Positions 51,315-59,823 of a DNA stretch of 64,000 nt are shown here, one piece after another (position 1 is the first letter of the stretch; each line of letters opens with the position of its first letter). The translations under genes and the position numbers were made by a program. Where the stretch lies: assembly GCF_015326965.1 (NCBI RefSeq), contig NZ_CP017659.1:1178001-1242000 (forward strand). The letters are read 5' to 3'. The notes beneath the pieces were generated by a model, which worked only from the letters and a program-made list of their open reading frames with translations, was not told where the DNA came from and did not search any database. This DNA is from Paenibacillus sp. JZ16. GTDB taxonomy: Bacteria; Bacillota; Bacilli; Paenibacillales; Paenibacillaceae.

Positions 51315-51423
51315 GAATTTTCACCTCCGGTTCCCGCGGCAGGAACTGCCCTGCGGATCACTGTGCATCCGCAACTCTCTACGGATGATCCTACACCTGT
51401 TATACTTCGTCCTCCGGCTTCCT

Positions 51424-53538
51424 CTATCCTTCCCCAACAGCGGTAACGGTGGGATTCAGCGGGATCCGAATGCACTCCCAAACCTCCAGCCGCGGCAGGG
51501 TGAAGTTCAATACGTCGTTCACTGCGAATCCTTCTATACAGCCTCCGCCGATCAACATCTCCAGTTTAAAGCCGCTTCCTGTAGGCCATCTAGTCCCCGG
51601 TCTCAACCGGACCTCGATATTATGCAGAGGAATCGTCGCTGCAAGCGGCCTGCGGCCGGCTCCGTTCACGAAGTGGAGCAGCAGATCGCTGCCGCTTCGG
51701 AAGAGGGTCGCCTGCAGTCCAGGATACGGCGTTACCGACAGCTGCGGCTTCCCATCGAGCAAATGATCGATCGCGTTAGCCAGCAGCATCTCGTGTTCAG
51801 GCAGCTTGAATTCGCGAAGAAGCACACCCAGTGAGAACGTGAAATACATAGCGCGGCCGGCACCCCACGAATGCTCCAAAGCCAGCGGCAGATCGGTGCG
51901 GGAAACGGGCAGCGAAGCCCGCTCCGGCGGCGCTCCCACGCTTTCCGGTGGAGAAAACGGCGGCACCAGCGTCGCCAGTACCCGAACCGCTTCACTGTAC
52001 GGCTGAACATAAGCGACATGGCCGCGGTGAGCGATCAGCGCGGTCCGTTCCATTCCCTGCTGCAGCGGATTGCCCTTCCCCCGCAGTTCCTCAAACCGCA
52101 AATACGAGGCCGTCAGGTATTCGCTTGCGAAGACTTCGGCCGAAATGCCGAGCAGATCATGGAGCGGCTTGACGCCGGCATCGGCGGCATCGGCGGCATC
52201 GGCGACAACGGAAGGAAGGGGACCTTCCGCAAGCAGCTGTCCGCCGCCATACACATAGCTACGCAAGTCATGGAGCAACAAAGGGGTGAATTCCGTTCCT
52301 TCAGGGGCCAACACCACCCGGTACCGGCTCAGATCCCAATCGTGCAGGCTCTGCGGGAGCAGTACGTCAAAGGGGATTTGCCGGTTGATCAGCGTTTCGG
52401 CCCAGCTCTGCGCCTCGCCGCGCTCGTTCCAGAGCAGGGCGGTTTCCGCAGCCGATACGGCCCCGTCCATATAGGCATCCAGCTTGGCGGCATGATGATT
52501 CAGCTCGGCTACGGTTTTCAAAATCCGCTGGTCTTCGATCGTATCGGGTATGCCCGTGACGGAGTGCCAGATCTGACCGCCGTTGGCCGGAATTTGAGCC
52601 AGCCAGAAGCGGTATTCCGCTACCGGAAGCCCGGTATGGCGCCAGTCCATGCCCGGGCAGGAATGCACGATGCCAAACGGAGCCGGCCTGCCCGGAACCG
52701 ACCGACCCACCTTGATGCTGAGAGCCGGCTTCCAGAATTCAGGGATCCGAGCATGGCCGAGCGAGAGTACGTCCTGCGGCTCCGTGCACAGCATGTCAGT
52801 GTTCTGAACGCGCTTCGACAGATTGTCGCGGTGGAGGTTGTAGTATAGAATCATGGGCACCTCCGGCCTCTCCCACTTGATCAGGTCATACATCGCTTCC
52901 AAATTGTCATCGAAGCATCTCGCCGCGAAATCCGGCTCCAGCTCCCGCGAGGAATCCGGCAATTCCTTGCCGTACTGCTCCGCGTATTTACGCCTGCATC
53001 GCTCGCATCGGCAGAACACATAACCGGGGTTGTTAAAAAAAATGCCATCGATCGGATACCGCGACAACGCTTCGCGGAGCACCGGAGCGGCGACATCCGC
53101 ATTGCGGTAGCCGCCGTTGATGCAGGTGGACATCAAGAGCGGCCACGGTCCGGGCCGTTCAGCCCCGATGATCTCCGGGCGGCCGCCCTCCTTGCGGACG
53201 AACCATTCCGGCCTTCGGAGATACGCACTGTCACCCGCTTTGCTAAAGTCGAACCTGGCGATAAAGCGAAGGTCCTCACGGTGACAGGCTGTGATCAGCT
53301 CCCCGAGCAAATCGCGCCCCTCAGGGAGATATCCGTTCACGGTATGGTACGGAACCTGCGTGTCATACCAGGCATATATGCCGCCTGTATTGAAGACCAT
53401 CGCATTCGCCCCCATCTCCTTCAGCTGCGCGGCAAGCCGTGGGGGGTCGATGCAGGCGGTATTCTGGACCTGCATATTGGGCTGGATGACGCGCAGCGGC
53501 TTGTGCCACCAGAAGCGTTCCTCATTAACCTTCGTCAT
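51424..53538 (-). CDS. GHL6-type glycoside hydrolase with a trimerisation-like domain
   Basis: The 704-residue product has an N-terminal TIM-barrel of the GHL6 type (QVQNTACIDPPRLAAQLKEMGANAMVFNTGGIYAWY, LRFIARFDFSKAGDSAYLRRPEWF, YPIDGIFFNNPGYVFCRCERCRRKYAEQYG), a Rossmann-like beta-galactosidase trimerisation domain (about 380-560) and a C-terminal beta domain. The Cys-rich motif CRCERC could bind a metal. It has no signal peptide and is cytoplasmic. A paralogue lies at 57312-59429. The substrate is unknown; related proteins are annotated as alpha-fucosidase or beta-galactosidase-like. The ATG follows AAGGAGGTAAGG. Confidence 0.8.
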   Translation of the reverse strand: MTKVNEERFWWHKPLRVIQPNMQVQNTACIDPPRLAAQLKEMGANAMVFNTGGIYAWYDTQVPYHTVNGYLPEGRDLLGELITACHREDLRFIARFDFSKAGDSAYLRRPEWFVRKEGGRPEIIGAERPGPWPLLMSTCINGGYRNADVAAPVLREALSRYPIDGIFFNNPGYVFCRCERCRRKYAEQYGKELPDSSRELEPDFAARCFDDNLEAMYDLIKWERPEVPMILYYNLHRDNLSKRVQNTDMLCTEPQDVLSLGHARIPEFWKPALSIKVGRSVPGRPAPFGIVHSCPGMDWRHTGLPVAEYRFWLAQIPANGGQIWHSVTGIPDTIEDQRILKTVAELNHHAAKLDAYMDGAVSAAETALLWNERGEAQSWAETLINRQIPFDVLLPQSLHDWDLSRYRVVLAPEGTEFTPLLLHDLRSYVYGGGQLLAEGPLPSVVADAADAADAGVKPLHDLLGISAEVFASEYLTASYLRFEELRGKGNPLQQGMERTALIAHRGHVAYVQPYSEAVRVLATLVPPFSPPESVGAPPERASLPVSRTDLPLALEHSWGAGRAMYFTFSLGVLLREFKLPEHEMLLANAIDHLLDGKPQLSVTPYPGLQATLFRSGSDLLLHFVNGAGRRPLAATIPLHNIEVRLRPGTRWPTGSGFKLEMLIGGGCIEGFAVNDVLNFTLPRLEVWECIRIPLNPTVTAVGEG

Positions 53539-53591
53539 TGCCTTACCTCCTTCTCATTTCAAACTGGCAACAAACGGTCGATTCACAAGGC

Positions 53592-53634
53592 GGAGACAGC
53601 CGGTTTGAACAGAGACTTCAACGATGCTGTCTCC
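53592..53634 (-). other. Stem-loop between substrate-binding protein and GHL6 gene
   Basis: A 9-bp stem (GGAGACAGC at 53592-53600 with GCTGTCTCC at 53626-53634) encloses an inner TTGAA/TTCAA pairing, with no T tail. Such hairpins after a binding-protein gene usually stabilise its mRNA so that more of it is made than of the downstream protein. Confidence 0.5.
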
Positions 53635-53690
53635 TCCCGTTCTTCAACATATTCGCTCCAAAATGCGAGACCGTCCGAGCCGACTGTCCG

Positions 53691-55241
53691 TTACTCCCCG
53701 TTGAACTGCTTGTATGCTTCGGCCATTTGTTGGTACGCTTCCTGAATGTCCGGCTGGTTGTTCAGCTGATCAACGTATGCGCGGAACTCCTCCATTGGAA
53801 TATGCCCGACAATCGCCTTTGTCACCATGGAAGCATATTCGTCGCTGTATTTAGGCCAGGTGCTGCGCCAGCCATCGGACGTGATGACGCGATAGTGGTC
53901 GATTTTTCCGATCTCGTCGTAATTTTCCACCTCTTTGATTTTGGCATCGTTAAAGGCTTTATCGCCGGAAGCGCTGATCACCTTGCCCCACTTGGCATAA
54001 GCCAGTACGCCCGCTCCCTTGCTCGTCGTATTGACTTCTTTGACCCCTTGTTCCGTCAGCACCTTCTGCCCGTCCTTTTCGGTGTAATGGACGCCTTCAA
54101 TGCCGTAATAGGCAAAATCGGTCATTTCCTGGGACGCCGTCTGGTCGAAATATTTGAGCAGCTGCTTCACCTTCTCCTCAGGCACCTTCTTGGAGATGTA
54201 GAACCCGCCGGCTACGCCGGTTTCCAGACCGACCGCATAATCCCCTTTCGGTCCCTTCAAGGTCACGTTCAGGATTTTGGCATCCGGCTGACCGGACTTC
54301 TTCATCGCCTGCTCCCATTCATGATCCCACCAGATCGGACGGCCATAGGAAGCAGCTCGGTTCGTCTTGAAGAGCTCCTCCGCCTGGCTTTCCTTCATGA
54401 CCGCATATTCCTTGGACATCAGGCCATCTTCGTACAGACCGCGCAGCCATTCCACCATCTCGACGTATTGAGGCGTAAGGGACGGACTCATCAGCCCTCC
54501 GTCATCGGTATAGGTCGGATTGTATACGCCGAAACCAGCCTGGAATGATGCGGGCGGGTTATTGATATATAGGAGACCTACCGTATCCTTCTTCCCGTTG
54601 CCGTCCAGATCGGCATCGACGATCTTCTTCAACACTTCTTTATACTCGTCGAAATCGGTAGGGATCGGAATGTTCAGCTGCTTCAGCCAGTCCTCTCGTA
54701 TTTTCAACCCGCCGTCGATCCTAGATCGGGACCGCGGCACCGCATAGATACTTCCCTCCACCGACAAATATTTCAGTGCATCTGGCGCAAGGTTACTTTT
54801 CAAGTTCGGATATTCGCTTAGATCCCCGAGGAAAGGGGTCAAATCCCAAAACGCGCCGTTCTGAATCGCCGTAATCAGCGTGGGACGGATCGGGTTCTGA
54901 TAAGCCACGACCTCGGGCAAATCTCCGGAAGCCAGAAGTAAATCCAGCTTTGTGTCCAAATCGCCCGACGGCACCCATTCCACGTCCAGCTTGACGTTGG
55001 TACGGCGTTCCCATTCCTTCCAAAAATCATTATTCATGTCGGGGATTTCGTTATAGAGACCGGCAAACATTTTGATCGTCATCGGCTTGCCGCCCGTGTC
55101 TTCCGATTCCGGTCCCCCAGCCGTCTGCGGCTTCTCACCCGCCTGTTCGCCGCATCCGGCCAGCATGACGACAGTGATGAGGGCTGCGAGCCAGAACGTC
55201 CAGCATTTGTACGAGCTTCCCTTACTTGATGTAATTTTCAT
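53691..55241 (-). CDS. Sugar ABC transporter substrate-binding lipoprotein
   Basis: The 516-residue product has a lipoprotein signal (WTFWLAALITVVMLAGC) and then a long family 1 solute-binding domain (MTIKMFAGLYNEIPDMNNDFWKEWERRTNVKLDVEWVPSG). It belongs to the LplA type. The ATG follows AAGGAGGGG. It is third of three transporter genes; between it and the previous permease are a GC-rich hairpin and a near-match to a catabolite repression site, so its own expression may be tuned. Confidence 0.92.
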   Translation of the reverse strand: MKITSSKGSSYKCWTFWLAALITVVMLAGCGEQAGEKPQTAGGPESEDTGGKPMTIKMFAGLYNEIPDMNNDFWKEWERRTNVKLDVEWVPSGDLDTKLDLLLASGDLPEVVAYQNPIRPTLITAIQNGAFWDLTPFLGDLSEYPNLKSNLAPDALKYLSVEGSIYAVPRSRSRIDGGLKIREDWLKQLNIPIPTDFDEYKEVLKKIVDADLDGNGKKDTVGLLYINNPPASFQAGFGVYNPTYTDDGGLMSPSLTPQYVEMVEWLRGLYEDGLMSKEYAVMKESQAEELFKTNRAASYGRPIWWDHEWEQAMKKSGQPDAKILNVTLKGPKGDYAVGLETGVAGGFYISKKVPEEKVKQLLKYFDQTASQEMTDFAYYGIEGVHYTEKDGQKVLTEQGVKEVNTTSKGAGVLAYAKWGKVISASGDKAFNDAKIKEVENYDEIGKIDHYRVITSDGWRSTWPKYSDEYASMVTKAIVGHIPMEEFRAYVDQLNNQPDIQEAYQQMAEAYKQFNGE

Positions 55242-55305
55242 GTAAACCCCTCCTTATGGATGCTCATCATCCATCTATTGTTCTTGAAACAGAGTCCTGT
55301 CTCCT

Positions 55306-55335
55306 TCCCGCCTTTGCGGGAGGATAACGCTTTCA
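55306..55335 (-). promoter_or_regulatory. Possible cre-like site and hairpin before the binding-protein gene
   Basis: TGAAAGCGTTATCC (minus strand, 55322-55335) matches the CcpA cre consensus TGWNANCGNTNWCA at all but the last base. Immediately downstream a 6-bp GC stem (TCCCGC/GCGGGA, 55306-55321) may form a processing or stabilising hairpin. Neither is proved. Confidence 0.4.
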
Positions 55336-55388
55336 ATCCAACCAGCCGCATATCCGATGCAGAGGGCATCCATGCGCCGTTTCCTTCA

Positions 55389-56270
55389 TCAGCCTTTGAT
55401 GGAACCCAGCATCACTCCTTTGGCAAAATGCTTTTGCAGAAACGGGTAGACAACCAGGATCGGTACCATCGCGAGTACGATTGAGGCCATCCGGATGGTC
55501 TCCTGCGGCACCACATTTTCGTCGCTTGCCCCGGCCTGGGCCACCGCCACCGAATTGGAATCGATGACCAGTGTTTTAATCAACAGCTGTAGCGTCCACT
55601 TGCTAGAATCCGATAAGTAAATCAAGGCGTTAAAATAGGCGTTCCAATGCCCGACCGCAAAGAACAGGGTGAAGGTGGCGATCGCCGGCATCGACAGCGG
55701 AATAATCATCCGCAAAAACACGCCCATATCCGAGCAGCCGTCCATCTTCGCGGAATCCTCCAATTCGGATGGAAGCGAATCCAGGAAGCTTTTGATAACG
55801 ATCAAGCTCCAGGCGTTGGTCAGGCTCGGCCAGATCATCGACCAGTAAGAATTCAACAGGCCTAGTTCCTTGACCAGCAGGTAGTTAGGCACGATGCCCG
55901 GACTGAACACCAACGTGAAGATGACGAGCCCCATTACCCAGCGGTTGCCAGGCATGGACCGTTTCGTCAGCGCGTAGGCCATCGTAAAGGACACGACGAT
56001 GTTGAGCACGGTACCGACGACCGTAATGAAAACGGTGCTCTTAAACGCATTCATAAAGCTATTGGTAGATAGAATGTACTTGTAGGACTCCAAGGACCAC
56101 TGCTCGGGGAACAAATAAAATTTAAGCGGAACATAGACCTCGGGATCCGTAAAGGAAACGCTGAACACGTATAGAAACGGAAACAAGCATGCGACCGAGA
56201 ACAAGGTGATTAGACTGTAGTTGACCCAATCGAACAAGCTTAGCCCTTTTTTTCGGATAACGAAGCTCAC
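55389..56270 (-). CDS. CUT1 sugar ABC permease (LplC/MalG type)
   Basis: The 293-residue product has six membrane segments, the EAA loop SLPSELEDSAKMDGCSDMGVFLRMIIPLSMPAIATF and the C-terminus YPFLQKHFAKGVMLGSIKG of LplC-type permeases. The start is GTG, about 7 bases after AAGGGGGAA. It pairs with the LplB-type permease upstream. Confidence 0.92.
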   Translation of the reverse strand: MSFVIRKKGLSLFDWVNYSLITLFSVACLFPFLYVFSVSFTDPEVYVPLKFYLFPEQWSLESYKYILSTNSFMNAFKSTVFITVVGTVLNIVVSFTMAYALTKRSMPGNRWVMGLVIFTLVFSPGIVPNYLLVKELGLLNSYWSMIWPSLTNAWSLIVIKSFLDSLPSELEDSAKMDGCSDMGVFLRMIIPLSMPAIATFTLFFAVGHWNAYFNALIYLSDSSKWTLQLLIKTLVIDSNSVAVAQAGASDENVVPQETIRMASIVLAMVPILVVYPFLQKHFAKGVMLGSIKG

Positions 56271-56335
56271 GCGGAATTCCCCCTTTCGTTTAGCATAATG
56301 GGTATACTGCAGGCGCGGTGCAATCGGGTGAAGGC

Positions 56336-57325
56336 TTAGTAAATCCCTTCATGGCCGAGCCGCTTTACGATTTTGTCGGCGGCCACGATCAGGACGAGCC
56401 CCACCAGCCCCTTGAACATGCCGACCGTCACCCCGATGCTTATCTTCCCTTGAAGAATGCCGTGTGTGTAGGAGTACGTATCGAACACCTCCGCCACCGA
56501 ACGCACCAGCGGATTCATCATCAGCAAAATCTGCTCGAAGCCGGTGTCCGCCATGCTGCCCAGCCGAAGAATGAGCAAAATGATGATCGTTGGCCGGATG
56601 GCCGGAAGCGTGATATGCCAGATCTGTCGGAATCGGCCCGCCCCGTCTACGACGGCGGCTTCGTAGCGCTGGGGATCCACGCCCGCCATGGCCGCCAGGA
56701 AGATAATCGTTCCCCATCCGGCCTCCTTCCACATGCTTTGCGCCGTCAGCAGTCCCCAGAAGTAATTCGGATTGGACAGAAAGGAAATGGTATCCCTGCC
56801 GCTTTCGGCGATGAGTTTATTGATGATCCCCACGTCCGTCGACAACAGGAAGAACGTCATGCTGGCCACGACGACCCACGACAGGAAATGCGGCAGGTAA
56901 ACTATGGACTGGTTCAGACGCTTGAAGCTCTCATGCCGGATTTCGTTCAGCATCAGGGCCAGCAGGATCGGCAGCGGAAAATGGAAGATCAGCGCAATCA
57001 TATTGATCGCAAACGTATTCCGCAGCATGATATAGAAGTTGGAGCTCGAGAACAGATCCGCAAAGTGCTTAAATCCCGCCCATTCGCTTCCAGCAAAGCC
57101 GAGAAACGGATTATAATCCTTAAAGGCCAGGAGAAGCCCCCACATCGGCGCGATTTTGAACAGCAAGAAGAAGAGCAGCCCGGGCAGCAGTAGCAAATAA
57201 ATGACGCGGTGCTTGACGATGCGGGATGCGAGACTGCCCGGGCGAAGCGTTAGGCCCGGCTTCATGACCCCGCCCGCCCCTTGTCCGGCTCCTTGGGCAG
57301 GTTTAGCAGATTTAAGCTTTGGCAT
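56336..57325 (-). CDS. CUT1 sugar ABC permease (LplB type)
   Basis: The 329-residue product has six membrane segments, a long N-terminus (about residues 1-40, Lys and Gly rich), FKDYNPFLGFAGSEWAGFKHFADLF in the first loop and the EAA loop VDPQRYEAAVVDGAGRFRQIWHITLPAIRPT. The start overlaps the end of the GHL6 gene by 14 bases, with AAAGGAG 13 bases upstream, a weak site; start by translational coupling is likely. No ATPase is encoded nearby. Confidence 0.9.
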   Translation of the reverse strand: MPKLKSAKPAQGAGQGAGGVMKPGLTLRPGSLASRIVKHRVIYLLLLPGLLFFLLFKIAPMWGLLLAFKDYNPFLGFAGSEWAGFKHFADLFSSSNFYIMLRNTFAINMIALIFHFPLPILLALMLNEIRHESFKRLNQSIVYLPHFLSWVVVASMTFFLLSTDVGIINKLIAESGRDTISFLSNPNYFWGLLTAQSMWKEAGWGTIIFLAAMAGVDPQRYEAAVVDGAGRFRQIWHITLPAIRPTIIILLILRLGSMADTGFEQILLMMNPLVRSVAEVFDTYSYTHGILQGKISIGVTVGMFKGLVGLVLIVAADKIVKRLGHEGIY

Positions 57326-59429
57326 CGCGGGAGATCAGCTCCTTTCGATCGCCGACAGGCACGGCCTGAAGCCAAATCGCTTCATAACGGCCGAGTTGCG
57401 GCAGCGTCACCGCCACGCGGTCTTGCGAGGTTTCCACCAGCGCATCGGAATCGGCACGGAGCAGCCTGCCCCACGCTTCCGTGTTTCTTGGCAGCCGCCA
57501 CTTTTGCGGCCAAGACCACGAAGCATTCGCTGCAGCGGTTTCGTCCACACGATCAACGGTCAGTTCCACCTGAACATCATATAACGGGAGCGGATTCATA
57601 AAGGTCGTCCCGTTATATCCGGAGAGATTCAGCAGCTGAACCAGGCATCCGCCCTCCTTCAATCGGTGAATGAACAACTCTAGACATGGAGGCGCGTTCG
57701 TAGTAGCAACCCGATTCGGCAAGATATCATGTAGCACGTCCGCCATTACCTGCCTGTAGTCCTCAAACCCGTGACGATAGTAGAGCTCGCCGGGATTCCA
57801 AGGCATATACACGCCGATTCGGACCGTTCCCTCCTTGCCGACCCGCCTGTGCAGCGCCAAACCGTAATCTGTTCCGGTGCGGTGGCCGTAAGCTCGCTCC
57901 GGCGGCCCGAACGTGGACGGCTCGATGAATGGCAATCGGCACTCGGTCGTATCCGGGTCAAAGGCAACGCGGGCAAAGCTTCCTCCGGCGGCGATCCAGT
58001 CCCTGCCATGGGCAAATCCGGGGAAATGTGACTTGTCCGAAACGTCCAGATAAGCGCCCGGCTCCGATTGTTTCACGCCGGTGAACGAGGCCGCGAACCA
58101 TTCTTTAAGCAGCTCCGGCTGCCGCTCCAGCGCCGTTCCCGTTGCGGCCAGCACCGCGCCGGCATCCATTGCCCGATTCAGCGCTCGCGCCGCCGCCACC
58201 GACAATTCCTGAACGCCGGGAAGAATAATTGCTCGCGTATGCATTAGTTTGGACTCCATGGCCACCAGTTGTTCTTCCATCACCACGTCGAAGAGGACGT
58301 GCTCTTCCTTTAACATTTTAAACATACCTTGATACTCCGCTGCCGCTTCGGGGGCCGCTGGCTTGACGAGCACCGCTTCAGCCATGGAGCCGAGCTGTCC
58401 GAACAGCTCCTCGTGCTCCGCATGGTATCGGAAAATATCCTTCACCGTTTCGAAGCTTGCCTTGTCCGGGTATCCTTCGAATGCCCCGATGATGCAGAAA
58501 TCCAGCCCCGATCCGCTTCCGATGCTTTGATATAAACGGATTGCATTTTCATTCTCGGATACTCCTGTGAACCGGTAGGTCAGGTCGATGGCGTTAATGC
58601 TGCAGTTGCTGATCAGCTTGTCATCCCAGCTGTCTTGTATAGACGCGACATTCTCCGAGGCTGAATACAGCCAAGGCGGGCCGCTCCTTGTCAGCGACGT
58701 ATTCGATTCCTTGCGGACGATATCGACCCGGTGCGGGTGATACGTGCTGATGGCCACATTGGGCCGGAGCGACTTCACGAATCCGTGGATGCGCTCCAGT
58801 ACTTCCCTTGCCGTCCGTTCCTGGAAGGAACGGTACAGCTCGTGCATCGGATGTTCGGGCCCGGTATACGCCAGCAAATCTTCGCCGGTCGCTTCTCGAA
58901 ACCGCAAGCGGCAGTTTGGGCAATAGCAAGGCCCATAGAAATTTCCACTGTAATCCCAATGCTGGTAGCCGAACATATTGAAGAATATCCCGTCCACCGG
59001 ATAACGCTCCAACACTTCTTGAATGCTCTCCAGCGACTTCACCTGCTGGTATTCTCCATTCAGACACGTATGAACGATGCCGTGATAATTGACCTCCCGC
59101 CCTTGCCGGTCCCGGTAAAACCATTCCGGATACCGCAACCACAACGATTCGTGCGCTTTACTGAAATCGAACCGCGCAATAAATCGCAATCCGTTAGCAT
59201 GGGCTTTTTCCACCGCTTCCCCCAAAAGGTCCTTGGTTAAATAAGGCGTTACATATTGATGCATAAGCGATGATGGATAAAACGCAAATATGCCCCCGGC
59301 ATTCATCATGAGCACATTCGCTTGAAACGACTTGAGTTCCCGAATCAAAAGATCCACATCCATATTGGCGTCCGTCTCGCGAAGATTATTTTGAATCAAT
59401 CGGAGACGGTTCGTTGACCACCATTTCAT
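57312..59429 (-). CDS. GHL6-type glycoside hydrolase, paralogue
   Basis: The 705-residue product is a paralogue of the protein at 51424-53538: LIRELKSFQANVLMMNAGGIFAFYPSS, LRFIARFDFSKAHESLWLRYPEWF, YPVDGIFFNMFGYQHWDYSGNFYGPCYCPNCRLRF. The Cys pair CYCPNC is kept. It also carries the Rossmann-like middle and C-terminal beta domains. The ATG at 59429 follows AAGGAGGG with 8 bases of spacing; the ATG at 59435 overlaps that site. It is the first gene of the transporter operon, with a leader of over 200 bases upstream. The substrate may be the same glycan type as for the second copy, with different linkage or chain length. Confidence 0.8.
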   Translation of the reverse strand: MKWWSTNRLRLIQNNLRETDANMDVDLLIRELKSFQANVLMMNAGGIFAFYPSSLMHQYVTPYLTKDLLGEAVEKAHANGLRFIARFDFSKAHESLWLRYPEWFYRDRQGREVNYHGIVHTCLNGEYQQVKSLESIQEVLERYPVDGIFFNMFGYQHWDYSGNFYGPCYCPNCRLRFREATGEDLLAYTGPEHPMHELYRSFQERTAREVLERIHGFVKSLRPNVAISTYHPHRVDIVRKESNTSLTRSGPPWLYSASENVASIQDSWDDKLISNCSINAIDLTYRFTGVSENENAIRLYQSIGSGSGLDFCIIGAFEGYPDKASFETVKDIFRYHAEHEELFGQLGSMAEAVLVKPAAPEAAAEYQGMFKMLKEEHVLFDVVMEEQLVAMESKLMHTRAIILPGVQELSVAAARALNRAMDAGAVLAATGTALERQPELLKEWFAASFTGVKQSEPGAYLDVSDKSHFPGFAHGRDWIAAGGSFARVAFDPDTTECRLPFIEPSTFGPPERAYGHRTGTDYGLALHRRVGKEGTVRIGVYMPWNPGELYYRHGFEDYRQVMADVLHDILPNRVATTNAPPCLELFIHRLKEGGCLVQLLNLSGYNGTTFMNPLPLYDVQVELTVDRVDETAAANASWSWPQKWRLPRNTEAWGRLLRADSDALVETSQDRVAVTLPQLGRYEAIWLQAVPVGDRKELISRDAKA

Positions 59430-59751
59430 CAGCATTCCCTCCTTTGCTTATGGTGTACGTCTACCATAATGGTGCTGAAGGCAGCAGAACAGGGACAATT
59501 CTTGCATGAACACGTAAGGAAAAATATGTCCGATTCGCGCATGGGGCGTAATCCAACGCGAGTTCCCTTATACCTGACAGTGCCGCGAAGTAAGGAGCAG
59601 GAGCTTATTGGTCATTTCTTGTTTTGCAGGAAAACCGCAATAAATGTCCCGTTCCAACATTTTCTGTATGGCGTATTATGCTTGCATGATCGATCGAGTT
59701 TACGGTTAAACATCCAAACGCTGAGTATGTTTTTCCTTTATACTCGTAACG
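59430..59751. other. Upstream region of the second glycan operon
   Basis: The gap between the terminator at 59752-59783 and the GHL6 gene should contain the operon promoter. A minus-strand CATAAT at 59675-59680 could be a -10 element, leaving a leader of about 240 bases, but no convincing -35 or riboswitch-like fold was found. Confidence 0.3.
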
Positions 59752-59783
59752 AAAAAAAACTCACCCTAGGGTGAGTTTTTTTT
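59752..59783. terminator. Bidirectional terminator, perfect 32-bp palindrome
   Basis: Eight As, CTCACCCTAGGGTGAG and eight Ts form a perfect palindrome, giving a strong hairpin with T runs on both strands. It ends the GH43/GH2 transcript. Confidence 0.93.
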
Positions 59784-59823
59784 CAATCATGCGTGAATAG
59801 CCGAAATACGTCTCCGACTTCGA

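Noticed and set aside
52180..52208. Short tandem repeat (GGCATCGGC units) within the GHL6 gene
   Set aside because: Three 9-base units encoding Asp-Ala-Ala repeats inside a coding region; not a CRISPR and probably just a linker expansion.
51871..52848. A 325-codon plus-strand open frame opposite the GHL6 gene
   Set aside because: It is antisense to a well-supported glycosidase, has no ribosome-binding site and reads as low-complexity sequence.
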